Of a DNA stretch of 64,000 nt, positions 8,056 to 17,343 are shown piece after piece; position 1 is the first letter of the stretch, and every line of letters starts with the position of its first letter. The notes beneath the pieces were generated by a model. That model did no database searches. It saw only the letters and a list, made by a program, of their open reading frames with translations, and had not been told where the DNA came from. Origin of the DNA: JAGLHV01 sp023143305 [NCBI: Clostridia bacterium] (GTDB taxonomy: Bacteria; CBDUZB01; JAGLHV01); the NCBI GenBank assembly GCA_030637025.1, contig DAOVVV010000001.1, positions 1 to 64,000 of the forward strand, given 5' to 3'. A program made the position numbers and the translations under genes.

Positions 8056-8102
8056 AATTCCAATGCGGGTTTGGAAAAACATTCCAAACCCGCATTGGAA
8101 TT
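8056..8102 (-). promoter_or_regulatory. Perfect 21-bp leader hairpin
   Basis: Arms 8056-8076 and 8082-8102 are perfect complements of 21 bases around AAACA, containing the core CAATGCGGGTTTGG. On the minus strand it lies in the predicted leader between the promoter (8128-8156) and the GTG at 8022, followed by a short T-rich stretch. It may terminate read-through from the upstream ligase gene, attenuate the FAD gene or stabilise its mRNA. The plus-strand side also has a T-rich tail, though no plus-strand gene precedes it. Confidence 0.7.
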
Positions 8103-8127
8103 ATTTTTCTTCAATAAAAACTTATAA

Positions 8128-8156
8128 ATTATACATTTTTTAAAAGCAAATTGCAA
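8128..8156 (-). promoter_or_regulatory. Predicted sigma70-type promoter for the FAD-protein gene
   Basis: On the minus strand TTGCAA (8156-8151) and a perfect TATAAT (8133-8128) are separated by 17 bases. The predicted start near 8121 puts the 21-bp hairpin in the leader. It lies in the 229-bp spacer after the O-antigen ligase gene, so a new transcription unit probably begins here. Confidence 0.6.
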
Positions 8157-8251
8157 AATTTATTTATAGGCTTTTTGTAAATAATGCGGGACAACAGGGT
8201 AAAATTATGGTGTAAGGGGGAAGAATATCTAAAGTTAAACACTTTTTCTCA

Positions 8252-9832
8252 TTACTGTATATTTATTTCCCAGTCGTATAATTTATTCAATTCATCACGG
8301 AAAGAAGAAATATTAGGAGCAAGTCGGACTATCTGTTCATATTCTTTAATCGACTTATCCAATCTCCCCCACCGGAAATACTTTTGCGCCAACTTTTTTT
8401 TATACCACACATTTCGAGGCTCTAACTCTACTGCAATTTTGAATTCGTCCAAAGCATTAAGGAAGTATCCCTCCTTTTCATATATATCTCCTAACTGCAT
8501 ATGATATTCAGCAACTACAGGATTAGTAAGTACACTGCGCGAAATATTTGCTTTTGCCTGAATTAATTTGCCCTCTTTTAAGAAATTTTGTCCCCTTTTA
8601 TAAAATTGAGCACTTAAATGGATCAAACCAAACAAGAGCATTAAAAAAATAATTACCAGGTAAACAGATATTTTAACCATATACGAAGTTTGATTTGTCT
8701 CTTTTTTTTCTTTAGGCAAAATTATTCCTATCAAAAAACAACAGGGAAAGGTAATTGCTATATTATGCAGATTAAACTCCACCCCTGCCTGTATCAGCAC
8801 ACTACACAAAGCAGCAAAAAAACCCGGATATAACAATTTCCCGGGAATTACACTTTGTAATAATTTTATTATTATCCACCCAAAAAGAATAAAACCTACT
8901 ATTCCCATTTCAGCTAATAAATTTAAATATTCATTGTGTGCATATTGTGCGGTATAAATTCCTTCCATTCTTTTATACCGGGGATAATAATCTCTAAAAG
9001 TCCCCAGGCCGCAACCTAAAACAGGATAATCACTCCATAACTTCGCCGTATCTTCCCAAATAATCAGCCGTTCATAAGAATAAGAATCGCTTCTTTTAAA
9101 TTCCCCCCCTACCTTTGAAAAGAAGAAACAATAAATTAAGGTCATTAAAACTAACACCAGTCCTGTAAGTAAAAACTTTTTGTTTTTAATATAAATTAAT
9201 ATCAAAAAAGAAAAAAGCAAAGTAATCAATCCAGAACGGGAATTAGTCGAAAAAACAAGTATAAATCCCATAATTAAATATATAAACAAACCTACTTTAA
9301 GGCCTTTTTTTATTTTTCGAAATAAAATAATCCCCCCGGCTATCAAAATAGCAAGCGTTAAATACCCGGCTAAATGATTATCGTTGGCCATACGGGGCAA
9401 AAAAAATAAAGGAAATTGACCAACTATATTGGGTAATAAATTTCTCATTATTACCTGAAACATTTTTATACCGGAAACAATTAAAAAGAAAATAGTAAAT
9501 CGTCGAATACTATCTTTATTATCAAAAACATTTATTACCATAATCAATAATAAATACAAACTAATAAACATACATATTTGCATCAAGGTAAAAGAGAAAT
9601 TAGAGGTTTTGGATAAGGAAAGCAGGGAATACAATAAAAAAAATAATATTGGAAGATTGATTTTTACAGTATAACGGGGAAAATAATTTATTATCCAGAA
9701 AAAAAAGATAATTACCACTAATAAGTTTACTAAGGAATTGGTAAACATATCTATGGTGCTGGGAACAAATAAGGTTATTACTAATAAAAAAAGAAGGCTA
9801 TATTCTATTAATTTTTCTTTAATCTGTATCAT
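8252..9832 (-). CDS. O-antigen ligase/polymerase family membrane protein with C-terminal TPRs
   Basis: A 526-residue inner-membrane protein of the Wzy/WaaL superfamily, which polymerises O-units or ligates glycan to its acceptor on the periplasmic side. The first 400 residues hold about ten to twelve hydrophobic segments. Family marks are DNHLAGYL (151-158), STNSRSGL (195-202) and the large periplasmic loop ending YAHNEYLNLLAEMGIVG (297-313) with the conserved H299. Residues about 420-510 form at least two tetratricopeptide repeats (QLGDIYEKEGYFLNALDEF is one). The start is 5 bp from the initiator gene stop, implying cotranscription. Polymerase versus ligase cannot be decided. Two related genes lie at 59.9-64 kb. 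Confidence 0.88.
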   Translation of the reverse strand: MIQIKEKLIEYSLLFLLVITLFVPSTIDMFTNSLVNLLVVIIFFFWIINYFPRYTVKINLPILFFLLYSLLSLSKTSNFSFTLMQICMFISLYLLLIMVINVFDNKDSIRRFTIFFLIVSGIKMFQVIMRNLLPNIVGQFPLFFLPRMANDNHLAGYLTLAILIAGGIILFRKIKKGLKVGLFIYLIMGFILVFSTNSRSGLITLLFSFLILIYIKNKKFLLTGLVLVLMTLIYCFFFSKVGGEFKRSDSYSYERLIIWEDTAKLWSDYPVLGCGLGTFRDYYPRYKRMEGIYTAQYAHNEYLNLLAEMGIVGFILFGWIIIKLLQSVIPGKLLYPGFFAALCSVLIQAGVEFNLHNIAITFPCCFLIGIILPKEKKETNQTSYMVKISVYLVIIFLMLLFGLIHLSAQFYKRGQNFLKEGKLIQAKANISRSVLTNPVVAEYHMQLGDIYEKEGYFLNALDEFKIAVELEPRNVWYKKKLAQKYFRWGRLDKSIKEYEQIVRLAPNISSFRDELNKLYDWEINIQ

Positions 9833-9837
9833 TGATA

Positions 9838-10848
9838 TTATTCTACTTTAATTTTACTCAATTTATTTCCCATTAAAAAGCCGAAAATTACTACAATAAA
9901 ATACACTCCCAAAGCTAAGTAAAAAGTTATTTTAGTTATCATAAAAGCCAGCAAACCCAAAATAAAACAAAACAAATAACTTAAAAACACTATTTTCTTC
10001 CGGTTAAACCCCAGAACTTCCAATCTTAGAGCATAATGGTCCCGGCTGCCTAAGAATATCGATTTTCCCTGTTGAAAACGCAAAATCATCACCAACAATG
10101 TGTCATAAAGAGGAACCCCTAATATTAAAATCGGAGAAAATAAAGCAATATTATTAATCCGGGTATAACTCTCTCCCAAAGAAATTGCCGCTAATACAAA
10201 TCCAATAAAAAGACTTCCTAAATCCCCCATAAAAATTTTAGCCGGTATAAAATTATATTTTAAAAAACCCAGGCAACTTCCCATTAGAGCAACCGCAGCA
10301 AAATTAACATAAATTTGTTCCGTGGGTAACCCGATAAAAAAGAAAAAAAGGCAGGCAATTATCGCTATACCTGCAGATAATCCATCCATAACGTCGATAA
10401 TATTGAAGGCATTAGTAATACCCACCACCCATAAAATAGTGAACAAAACTGACAGATAAACAGGTGAAATAAACCTTATTCTAATACCAAACAAAATCAA
10501 AATTATTGCCAAAAGAAGTTGAATAAAAAATTTTATTTTAAAATTTACCGGTTTAATGTCATCTAACAAACCTACCAGCATAATAATTATTCCCCCGAAA
10601 ATTATTCCGCGCAAAGCCCGCAATGTCCCGGTAGGAAAAGAAGTAAAAAAACGAATAACCAGCAAACTAACGATAAAACCAACTCCTATGGCTATCCCAC
10701 CCAGATAAGGTACCGGTTCTTTATGTGTTTTTGCATGATGGCTATTGGGTAAATCTACAATATTATGATAAATTGCTATTTGCCGCATTAAAGGCGTAAG
10801 GCTAAAACTTAAGATAAAAGCAATGCAAAAGGTTAAAAAATAAAGCAT
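9838..10848 (-). CDS. WecA/TagO-like undecaprenyl-phosphate sugar-1-phosphate transferase (MraY family)
   Basis: This polytopic protein (336 residues, about ten membrane helices) should start glycan assembly by moving a HexNAc-1-phosphate from UDP to undecaprenyl phosphate. Diagnostic motifs are HAKTHKEPVPYLGG (38-51), DD at 96-97, NAFNIIDVMDGL (146-157), FMGDLGS (206-212) and a late cytoplasmic GSRDHYALRL, the WecA-type counterpart of the HxH loop. Its context among glycosyltransferases, and the absence of mur genes, favours O-antigen initiation over peptidoglycan synthesis. The ATG follows GGGAGGAAAAA. It is followed almost directly by the ligase gene. Confidence 0.9.
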   Translation of the reverse strand: MLYFLTFCIAFILSFSLTPLMRQIAIYHNIVDLPNSHHAKTHKEPVPYLGGIAIGVGFIVSLLVIRFFTSFPTGTLRALRGIIFGGIIIMLVGLLDDIKPVNFKIKFFIQLLLAIILILFGIRIRFISPVYLSVLFTILWVVGITNAFNIIDVMDGLSAGIAIIACLFFFFIGLPTEQIYVNFAAVALMGSCLGFLKYNFIPAKIFMGDLGSLFIGFVLAAISLGESYTRINNIALFSPILILGVPLYDTLLVMILRFQQGKSIFLGSRDHYALRLEVLGFNRKKIVFLSYLFCFILGLLAFMITKITFYLALGVYFIVVIFGFLMGNKLSKIKVE

Positions 10849-10935
10849 TTTTCCTCCCTGATGTATATATACTCGCAGAAAATTAAACCTGGACCCTTCG
10901 CCTCCTTACAGTCTGCTCAGGATCAATTCGACTAC

Positions 10936-10968
10936 AGAGTTTTTGTCAGCTATGCTGACAAAAACTCT
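10936..10968. terminator. Perfect 15-bp hairpin between the 671-residue gene and the WecA-like gene
   Basis: Arms 10936-10950 and 10954-10968 (AGAGTTTTTGTCAGC and its complement) flank TAT. It lies in the 146-bp spacer after the GT39-like gene stop at 10995. No T tract follows on the minus strand, so factor-independent termination is uncertain. The neighbouring CTCCTTACAGTCTG resembles spacer units near 3492 and 19378, so it may be repeat-derived. Confidence 0.45.
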
Positions 10969-10994
10969 AAGTCTCATTGAAAACATTTTAACAT

Positions 10995-13010
10995 TTATTT
11001 GATTCCATAGTCAATTTCATAAATATATACAGCTTCTTCCTGATATATACATTGCAAGTATTTTTGTTTAAAGTTTTTATTAATCTCATACCCGTTATCA
11101 TTCCAATAAAAGATATGGTATCCTTTTTCCAATCTCTCTGCTTCCCTGTCATTATACAGGATATGAGTTATTCCCATATTCTTTAATTTTTCTAACATTT
11201 CTTCCGCACTCTTAGAATTATTGGCTATTTCTACAATAGGATTAAGGTCAAAAACGCTATTTGTAATATAGCAGCGATTACAATAGTACCCCCTTGTCTC
11301 TCCAATAAATAAAATCTTTGCCTCTTTGGGTAAATTATTATTTATAAATTTCATGCCTTTATAATAGTCTAATTTACTTTCCAGATATTCTTTTCTTGTT
11401 TGGATACCTAAGGCTACAGGAAAAGGATCTACCACTGTTTGCAAATAGCCAAACAAGAAAAAATTACTCATTATAGAAACAACTAAAACAAGTCTAACTG
11501 CTTTCCATCGCTTTCCCTTCTTTTCTATACAAATCAAAGAATAAGCCGTCAAAATACTTAAATAGGGAATGATTACTACCAGAAAACGAAGCACCTTTCC
11601 TGTTACTATCCAGACAAAAAAATACAGGATAACATATATTCCGAGTTGTTTTATTATTTTAGTGCCTTTTTTTAAAAAAAGCAAAAAAGGAAGAAATAAC
11701 AAAAATAAAGGGCCCCATACACCACCCCAAATATCAAATCCTCCTCCGAATTCTATTCCTTGCATCGTTATTGTCCAGGGCAAAACAAGCAAATCAAGAA
11801 AATTATGAATAGTAACTCCATAAGTACGAATATGATTTACGTAATTTTCCGCTAATCCTGCATTAATAGCATTGCCGTTAAATAATCCACTTAAAAATGG
11901 AAAAAGCGGATTGCCCGTATAAACGAAATTTTTTATTAACCAGGGAAGTAAAATCAAACAAGATAACGAAACATAAACAAAAAAATATTTTAAAATATTT
12001 TTAATATTTTTATGCTTATCTTTTATTACCAATTTCCATCCGACAAAAATCGTTAAAATAAAAAGATTGATTACCCCTGTGTATTTTACTCCCATAGCTA
12101 ACCCGCTAAAAATTGCAGAGATTATAAACCAGGAATATCTATTACTTTGCCACCAATTAATCAACGCATATACAGATATAAAAACAAAAAAAGTTAACCC
12201 TAAATCAATATATGTTCCCCCTGCTAAAAGCATTATTGCCGGTGTTGAAAAAAATATGAGCATAGATAAAAAATTCATTTGCTTGTTTTGAAAATACCTG
12301 CTACAAAAAGAATAAATACCCAAAATAAGCATTACGGCAAACGAAAAATGAATGAGATTGGCCACTATATCGTCATACATTAATATTGCCAGGGTATACA
12401 ACATTTCTAAGTTCTGAGGAAAATTACTCAGCAAATTATAGGGGAAAAAAATTATCTTATGTTGTTGAATATAACTCCCCGGAACTGCCAGGTGATAAAC
12501 CAGAGAATCATAAAAAGTAGGAGGAGAAAAAGCTGCTATCAAAGACATAAGCAAACTTATCCCTAATATTCCCATTAAGATTAAATCCCAGGTAGAAAAA
12601 GATTTTTTGCGTAATTGCTCAACAGACTTTTTTATCGATGATAGAAAATATATTATTTCCCGAATTAATAAAAAAATTAAACCCGCAAAAATAAAATAAA
12701 ATAAACCGCGATAAAGTAAGCCGCAAACGCCTAATCCAAATACTAAATAAGCAATAATGCCCCATCCTAATCCCAGGGAAAAAACAACTTCTTCCGTAAA
12801 ACCCATAAAAGGAATATTAAAAAGCTTAAACACCTTAGATCCTAAGGAAAAACCCACCAAAACAATCAAAAAAAGAAAAAACAATTCTGTTAATCTCATT
12901 CCTAAATTAGCTATAGGAAAATTAATAAAATAAGTATACCCGATAAATACAACCCAAACTACCAGCACAAAGTAAAATAATTCTTTTTTTATTCTTAAAT
13001 TATTTTCCAT
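10995..13010 (-). CDS. GT39-like polytopic glycosyltransferase/membrane protein (paralogue A)
   Basis: A 671-residue integral membrane protein with a dozen or so hydrophobic helices and a soluble C-terminal tail. The first periplasmic loop carries FYDSLVYHLAVP with D168, the position where ArnT/PMT-type lipid-phosphosugar transferases keep a catalytic acidic residue. The pattern NLLSNFPQNLEMLY that follows is shared with the next gene. Such proteins typically move a sugar from a polyprenyl-phosphate carrier to a glycan or lipid outside the cell membrane. It overlaps the next gene upstream by 11 bp, and both proteins have exactly 671 residues, which points to tandem duplication and translational coupling. 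The specific sugar is unknown. Confidence 0.7.
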   Translation of the reverse strand: MENNLRIKKELFYFVLVVWVVFIGYTYFINFPIANLGMRLTELFFLFLIVLVGFSLGSKVFKLFNIPFMGFTEEVVFSLGLGWGIIAYLVFGLGVCGLLYRGLFYFIFAGLIFLLIREIIYFLSSIKKSVEQLRKKSFSTWDLILMGILGISLLMSLIAAFSPPTFYDSLVYHLAVPGSYIQQHKIIFFPYNLLSNFPQNLEMLYTLAILMYDDIVANLIHFSFAVMLILGIYSFCSRYFQNKQMNFLSMLIFFSTPAIMLLAGGTYIDLGLTFFVFISVYALINWWQSNRYSWFIISAIFSGLAMGVKYTGVINLFILTIFVGWKLVIKDKHKNIKNILKYFFVYVSLSCLILLPWLIKNFVYTGNPLFPFLSGLFNGNAINAGLAENYVNHIRTYGVTIHNFLDLLVLPWTITMQGIEFGGGFDIWGGVWGPLFLLFLPFLLFLKKGTKIIKQLGIYVILYFFVWIVTGKVLRFLVVIIPYLSILTAYSLICIEKKGKRWKAVRLVLVVSIMSNFFLFGYLQTVVDPFPVALGIQTRKEYLESKLDYYKGMKFINNNLPKEAKILFIGETRGYYCNRCYITNSVFDLNPIVEIANNSKSAEEMLEKLKNMGITHILYNDREAERLEKGYHIFYWNDNGYEINKNFKQKYLQCIYQEEAVYIYEIDYGIK

Positions 13011-15015
13011 ACTTTACCCTATACAATAAAATATTATTTTTTTGATAAATATTTTCTAAATTTTTATCAAAAAAGTCATCGAAAATCTCTTTTTTATCGC
13101 CCAGTGAATTTAAAGAAAAATTTTTAAAACTTACCCTGTCCAGCTTTTTCGGGTCAAAAAGTAAATGTGTTATTTTATATGTTTTTAATTTATTTAAAAG
13201 TTCCTCGATATTATTTGATGAATCAATCAAAGAAAAAAGTAAAGGTTTTTCGAATTCAGAACTATACAAATAATTTCGCTTCAAATATCCCCCATCATGA
13301 TAATGCCCTAAAAAAAGAATTTTAGCTGAAGGAGAAAGATTCCGGTTAATATATTGAAACATTTCATAAAAAGGGATTTCTACCCGTAAATAATCAACCC
13401 TTGAAATTCTCCCCCAAAAAAGATATAACTGAGGCAAAAGATAAGGAGACCTGACCAAGAAATGAAGTATATTCCATACAAAGATAAAGGATAGTATTCC
13501 TTTTATAAAAAAGTTAAATTGTTTACTAAAAAATATCAGTACCCGGCAAGAAGACCGTGAATTTTCTACGATGTTTATTATTTTAAAAATTAGATAAGCA
13601 ATAATTATCCCCAACAAAGGAAAAACCGGCAATAAAAACCTGACATTCTGTATACCATATACCCAAATTAAATAAACAAGTACGCAATAAATAATAAGAT
13701 ATTTTATCTTTCTATCCACCCCCTTTAAAAAAAATAAAAAAGGCAAAAAAGCAAGATAAACCATTCCTGCTCTCCAATTTTCAAAATGGCTAACATATAA
13801 AGTAATATGCCAGGGAACAACTAAAGGCAACCAAAACCAATTTAGTTTGTTTATGTTTATTCCTGCACTGGAAAGAATTTTCATATACAAATCATTGTTT
13901 CCGGAAAAAAAAGGATAAACCGGATTTTTTACACAAAATAAATTTCGTAACAACCAGGGAGAAACAACAATTAAGGTAATACCAAAAAATATAATTAACT
14001 CCCTAAATGCAAAAGAAAATTTTACTTTATCGATTGTATATCGCTTAAAAAAATATAATATACCTGCTATTAGAACAAAAAGGCCTCCGGAATATTTTGT
14101 ACTTACGGATAATCCTGCAAATACAGCTGAAACAACTAAATAATTTATTTTTTTCTTCTCATCATAAATAAATAATGCATAAAACGATAAAAAGAAAAAG
14201 AAAGCCACTCCCAGGTCAATAAAAGCCACGGAAGAAAGAAGTAAAACAAACGGCGTAGTAAAAAAAATAAGCGCCGCTAATATTCCTGTCCGGAAATTAA
14301 AATATTTCTTTCCCAAAGAATAAATGGATAAAGCAGTTAATACTCCTGCCAGACAATGGAACATCCTGGCTAAGCCGGAACTTTTTAAAAAGAACGTAAA
14401 AAGATACAACATATCAAATAAAGCAGGAAAATTACTAAAAAAATTATTGGGCAAAATAAATATTTTATGGTTTAGAAAATATAAATTAGGAATGGACAAA
14501 TGGTACCGTAAGGCATCCGTAGAAATTACCGGACCCAGAGACGCAAAAAAAGATAAAATAAAAGCGAAAATTAAAATCGCAGTCCACGGGGAAAAACTAA
14601 ACTTTTTGCAAATAATTACTGATTTTATTTCACTAATTATTTGCCTTATTTCTTTAAAACAAAAAACACTACTAACAATAAACAATCCTAACACCAACTC
14701 CGAATATAATCCACCCAGAATACCTAAAAAAAAGATGCAATAACCCCAAAATCCCAGGCCCAAACCAAGAGCAAAAATATTATTCTCTAAAAAAGAAACA
14801 GTATGTAAAGAAATCCGTTTCAATATTTTTTTCCCCATTGCCCAAATGAAAAAAACGACCATTATGAAAAGTAAAATTTCCTTTGCCTTTAGTACTAAAT
14901 AATAAGTTGTATACCGGACAAAATAATTGCCCCCTACCAAACTTATCCAGGACAATAAAAATAAAGGAAAAAAATATTTTTTTATGTAAAATTTTATGGC
15001 AAAAATAAACGACAT
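13000..15015 (-). CDS. GT39-like polytopic glycosyltransferase/membrane protein (paralogue B)
   Basis: A 671-residue membrane protein with the same architecture as its neighbour. The aligned loop reads [12 protein letters not shown] with D167, then [15 protein letters not shown]. Both end in a soluble segment with related phrases ([12 protein letters not shown] here, KILFIGETRGYY in paralogue [11 protein letters not shown] against NMGITHILYN). Similarity is clear but low outside these blocks, so the duplication is old. It overlaps the GT2 gene upstream by 22 bp. DPM-like GT2 enzymes often make the polyprenyl-phosphate sugar that GT39 proteins use, which fits the order. Donor and acceptor are unknown. 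Confidence 0.7.
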   Translation of the reverse strand: MSFIFAIKFYIKKYFFPLFLLSWISLVGGNYFVRYTTYYLVLKAKEILLFIMVVFFIWAMGKKILKRISLHTVSFLENNIFALGLGLGFWGYCIFFLGILGGLYSELVLGLFIVSSVFCFKEIRQIISEIKSVIICKKFSFSPWTAILIFAFILSFFASLGPVISTDALRYHLSIPNLYFLNHKIFILPNNFFSNFPALFDMLYLFTFFLKSSGLARMFHCLAGVLTALSIYSLGKKYFNFRTGILAALIFFTTPFVLLLSSVAFIDLGVAFFFFLSFYALFIYDEKKKINYLVVSAVFAGLSVSTKYSGGLFVLIAGILYFFKRYTIDKVKFSFAFRELIIFFGITLIVVSPWLLRNLFCVKNPVYPFFSGNNDLYMKILSSAGININKLNWFWLPLVVPWHITLYVSHFENWRAGMVYLAFLPFLFFLKGVDRKIKYLIIYCVLVYLIWVYGIQNVRFLLPVFPLLGIIIAYLIFKIINIVENSRSSCRVLIFFSKQFNFFIKGILSFIFVWNILHFLVRSPYLLPQLYLFWGRISRVDYLRVEIPFYEMFQYINRNLSPSAKILFLGHYHDGGYLKRNYLYSSEFEKPLLFSLIDSSNNIEELLNKLKTYKITHLLFDPKKLDRVSFKNFSLNSLGDKKEIFDDFFDKNLENIYQKNNILLYRVKYGK

Positions 15016-15740
15016 TTTTTAATTCTCCATTTGTGCAGCAAAAATTTAACCAAAACAAACAAAGTTTTTATTCCATAAACTACACTATTAATAAAGTTAA
15101 TAGTCGATGCCTCTTTAAAATAGCGGGTAGGTACGGGAATTTCTCCTATTTTAAAATTAAAAACCACTGACTGTGCCAATATTTCAGAATCAAAAACAAA
15201 ATCATCTGAATTTTTGCTAAAAGGGATTTTTTCCAGTACTCTCCTGTGAAAAGCACGAAAACCACTATGAAATTCACTCAGGTTCTGTCCTAAAATAATA
15301 TTCTCAATAAAGGTTAAAAAACGATTGCCAATATATTTATATTTAGGCATTCCGCCGGCTAAAGCTTCTTTACGCGTCCTAATCCGGGTTCCAATCATTA
15401 CATCACAAATTCCATCTCTGATTAACCCTGTCAAATAAGGAACAAGCCGGCTATCGTACTGATAATCAGGATGAATCATGACTACAATTTCTGCTCCCCT
15501 TTTCAATGCTTCTTGATAACAAGTCTTTTGATTAGCCCCGTAACCCTTATTTTCTTTATGTTGTAAAACCCGCATCCCCAGGCTTTGGGCAATGGCAACG
15601 GTATTATCACTACTTGCATCATCCCCTAAAATCACTTCATCTACTGCACCAGAGGGAATATCCATAAAAGTCTGTTTTATAGTACTCTGAGCATTATATG
15701 CCGGCATAACGGCAATAACCTTTTTTTTATTATTAATCAT
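14994..15740 (-). CDS. Family 2 glycosyltransferase, dolichol/undecaprenyl-phosphate sugar synthase type
   Basis: A 248-residue GT-A enzyme with no C-terminal membrane helices. [10 protein letters not shown] (12-21), GDDASSDNT (39-47) and IHPDYQYD (89-96) mark the nucleotide-sugar site. In the third motif HPD replaces the more usual DAD/DxD. The end carries the FHSGFRAF...FVFDSEIL pattern of polyprenyl-phosphate mannose/glucose synthases. It probably loads a sugar on the lipid carrier for the two GT39-like proteins that follow and overlap it. The ATG is preceded by AAGGGAG and overlaps the upstream gene end by 8 bp. Confidence 0.82.
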   Translation of the reverse strand: MINNKKKVIAVMPAYNAQSTIKQTFMDIPSGAVDEVILGDDASSDNTVAIAQSLGMRVLQHKENKGYGANQKTCYQEALKRGAEIVVMIHPDYQYDSRLVPYLTGLIRDGICDVMIGTRIRTRKEALAGGMPKYKYIGNRFLTFIENIILGQNLSEFHSGFRAFHRRVLEKIPFSKNSDDFVFDSEILAQSVVFNFKIGEIPVPTRYFKEASTINFINSVVYGIKTLFVLVKFLLHKWRIKKCRLFLP

Positions 15741-17307
15741 TTTGCTCCCTTTCTTTTACCTGAAATAAGCTTACATCTTTACCTTCCGCAGAAAGAAATA
15801 ATCTATAGTTTTTACTCAATAAGTATTTGTTTTCAAAATCAAATGCATCCGAAAGAAAAAAAACATTATCACCCCTTGCTAACCAACGAAAAATTATCTT
15901 TTGAACTAAATCAAAATCTTTTTCCTTAAAGCGATTTAAAATTAAAGTCTGCCTCCGGGCAAAATAAGGAATATATACCTTCCCTATAGCAAAAATACCC
16001 CTACCCGAAATAATGACTAAATCCTCATCGGAAGTATTTTCTCCTACCAAATGTGCTCTGGACAAATTAATATTATTTACTTTTAGAGAATATGGAAATA
16101 TTCCCCCATAAAAATTAGAAAAAATCAAAGCAAACAGATAACTACTTAAACAAAAAAGCTTTATTTTTTTATTCATCCGTATAGATGAAAAAGCCGTATA
16201 TGCCAATAAATAAAGCGGTATTAATTCAGGCATTCTATACATTATGGTTTTAGTTTCCCATGTAGAAAAAAACAAACTATAACAGACTATCCAAACAAAG
16301 CACATTTGTATCATAAATTTATTTTTTTTATAAATACTTTTAAAATGTAAAAAGAGAGAAAATAAAGCAGTGAAAAAAAATAGTTTGGATATATTAATTG
16401 ATGTTTTTATTATTCGATGGGGAAAAAGTTCTTTAATAAAAGATACCCTTTTTAAATTTACCCAGATTATGTCTTCTAAAGACGAAGGAATAGTCAGGAG
16501 ATTTTCCAGGCTAAGTTGTCCGTGCCAATTAAACGATTTAGTAGAATCATCCAGGGCATTTCCTAAAAACCATAAATAAATTTCTCGCAAACTAAAAATT
16601 TTAAGTACCATAATTATCACTAACAAATAAGAAAAGGCACAAAATAATCCTAAAACAATTAAATATAAAAAAATACTACGCACTATTTTTTTTCTATCAT
16701 TTCCACAATGCCATAAACTTATACATACTACAGGAATAAAGATAATATGCGAAATATGAGACAAAACAGCCATTCCATGACAAATTCCTATGATAAAAGG
16801 CACACCTACCCCTAAACCATGATAGCCGGAAAAAAAATTGTTATACCAATAAAGCAAAAGAACCAATAATAAAATAAAAACCATACCCAACAAATAAACC
16901 TGGGCTTCCATACTCCAGAGCCAGTAGCTATAGGAAAAAGCTAAAAACAAACTCCAAAAAAAGGCATATTTTATACTTTTACTAATTTGTTCCATTAAAA
17001 CAAAAAATAAAATAATTCCTCCAGAACCTAAAAGACAATTTAAAATTTGAAGAGAAAGAAGGGTCGTTCCGGTATATCCTGAAATTTTTATTAACTGGTG
17101 AAAAAGATATCCTAAAAAACCATAAATAAGATGATTTCCATGAAAAAGATTTTTCATTTCTCCTAACTCAACCGCCATAGCACAGGCTACACCATCATAA
17201 TTATACATATTCGATAAAAAACTAATGTAAACAAAAAAAACAGCAATGCCTAAACCAAAAGCAAAAATAAACTTATCAAATTTAGTATCTAACAAATCCT
17301 GTGCCAT
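15733..17307 (-). CDS. Polytopic membrane protein, GT39/DUF2723-like
   Basis: A 524-residue protein with about ten membrane segments. The first periplasmic loop has [15 protein letters not shown] with D38, in the place where GT39/DUF2723-type proteins keep an acidic residue, followed by [17 protein letters not shown]. The C-terminal 100 residues are soluble. I infer a membrane glycosyltransferase using a lipid-linked donor, but the family match is by layout and motif position only. It lies between asnB (36-bp gap) and the GT2 gene (8-bp overlap), so it belongs to the same operon. Confidence 0.6.
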   Translation of the reverse strand: MAQDLLDTKFDKFIFAFGLGIAVFFVYISFLSNMYNYDGVACAMAVELGEMKNLFHGNHLIYGFLGYLFHQLIKISGYTGTTLLSLQILNCLLGSGGIILFFVLMEQISKSIKYAFFWSLFLAFSYSYWLWSMEAQVYLLGMVFILLLVLLLYWYNNFFSGYHGLGVGVPFIIGICHGMAVLSHISHIIFIPVVCISLWHCGNDRKKIVRSIFLYLIVLGLFCAFSYLLVIIMVLKIFSLREIYLWFLGNALDDSTKSFNWHGQLSLENLLTIPSSLEDIIWVNLKRVSFIKELFPHRIIKTSINISKLFFFTALFSLFLHFKSIYKKNKFMIQMCFVWIVCYSLFFSTWETKTIMYRMPELIPLYLLAYTAFSSIRMNKKIKLFCLSSYLFALIFSNFYGGIFPYSLKVNNINLSRAHLVGENTSDEDLVIISGRGIFAIGKVYIPYFARRQTLILNRFKEKDFDLVQKIIFRWLARGDNVFFLSDAFDFENKYLLSKNYRLFLSAEGKDVSLFQVKEREQND

Positions 17308-17343
17308 TGATTTCCCTTTTTATTTATTATTAGTATTTATTTT

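Noticed and set aside
8023-8082. Upstream ATG at 8082 as start of the FAD protein
   Set aside because: It lies inside a perfect hairpin, has no ribosome site, and adds 20 non-conserved residues before the Rossmann strand.
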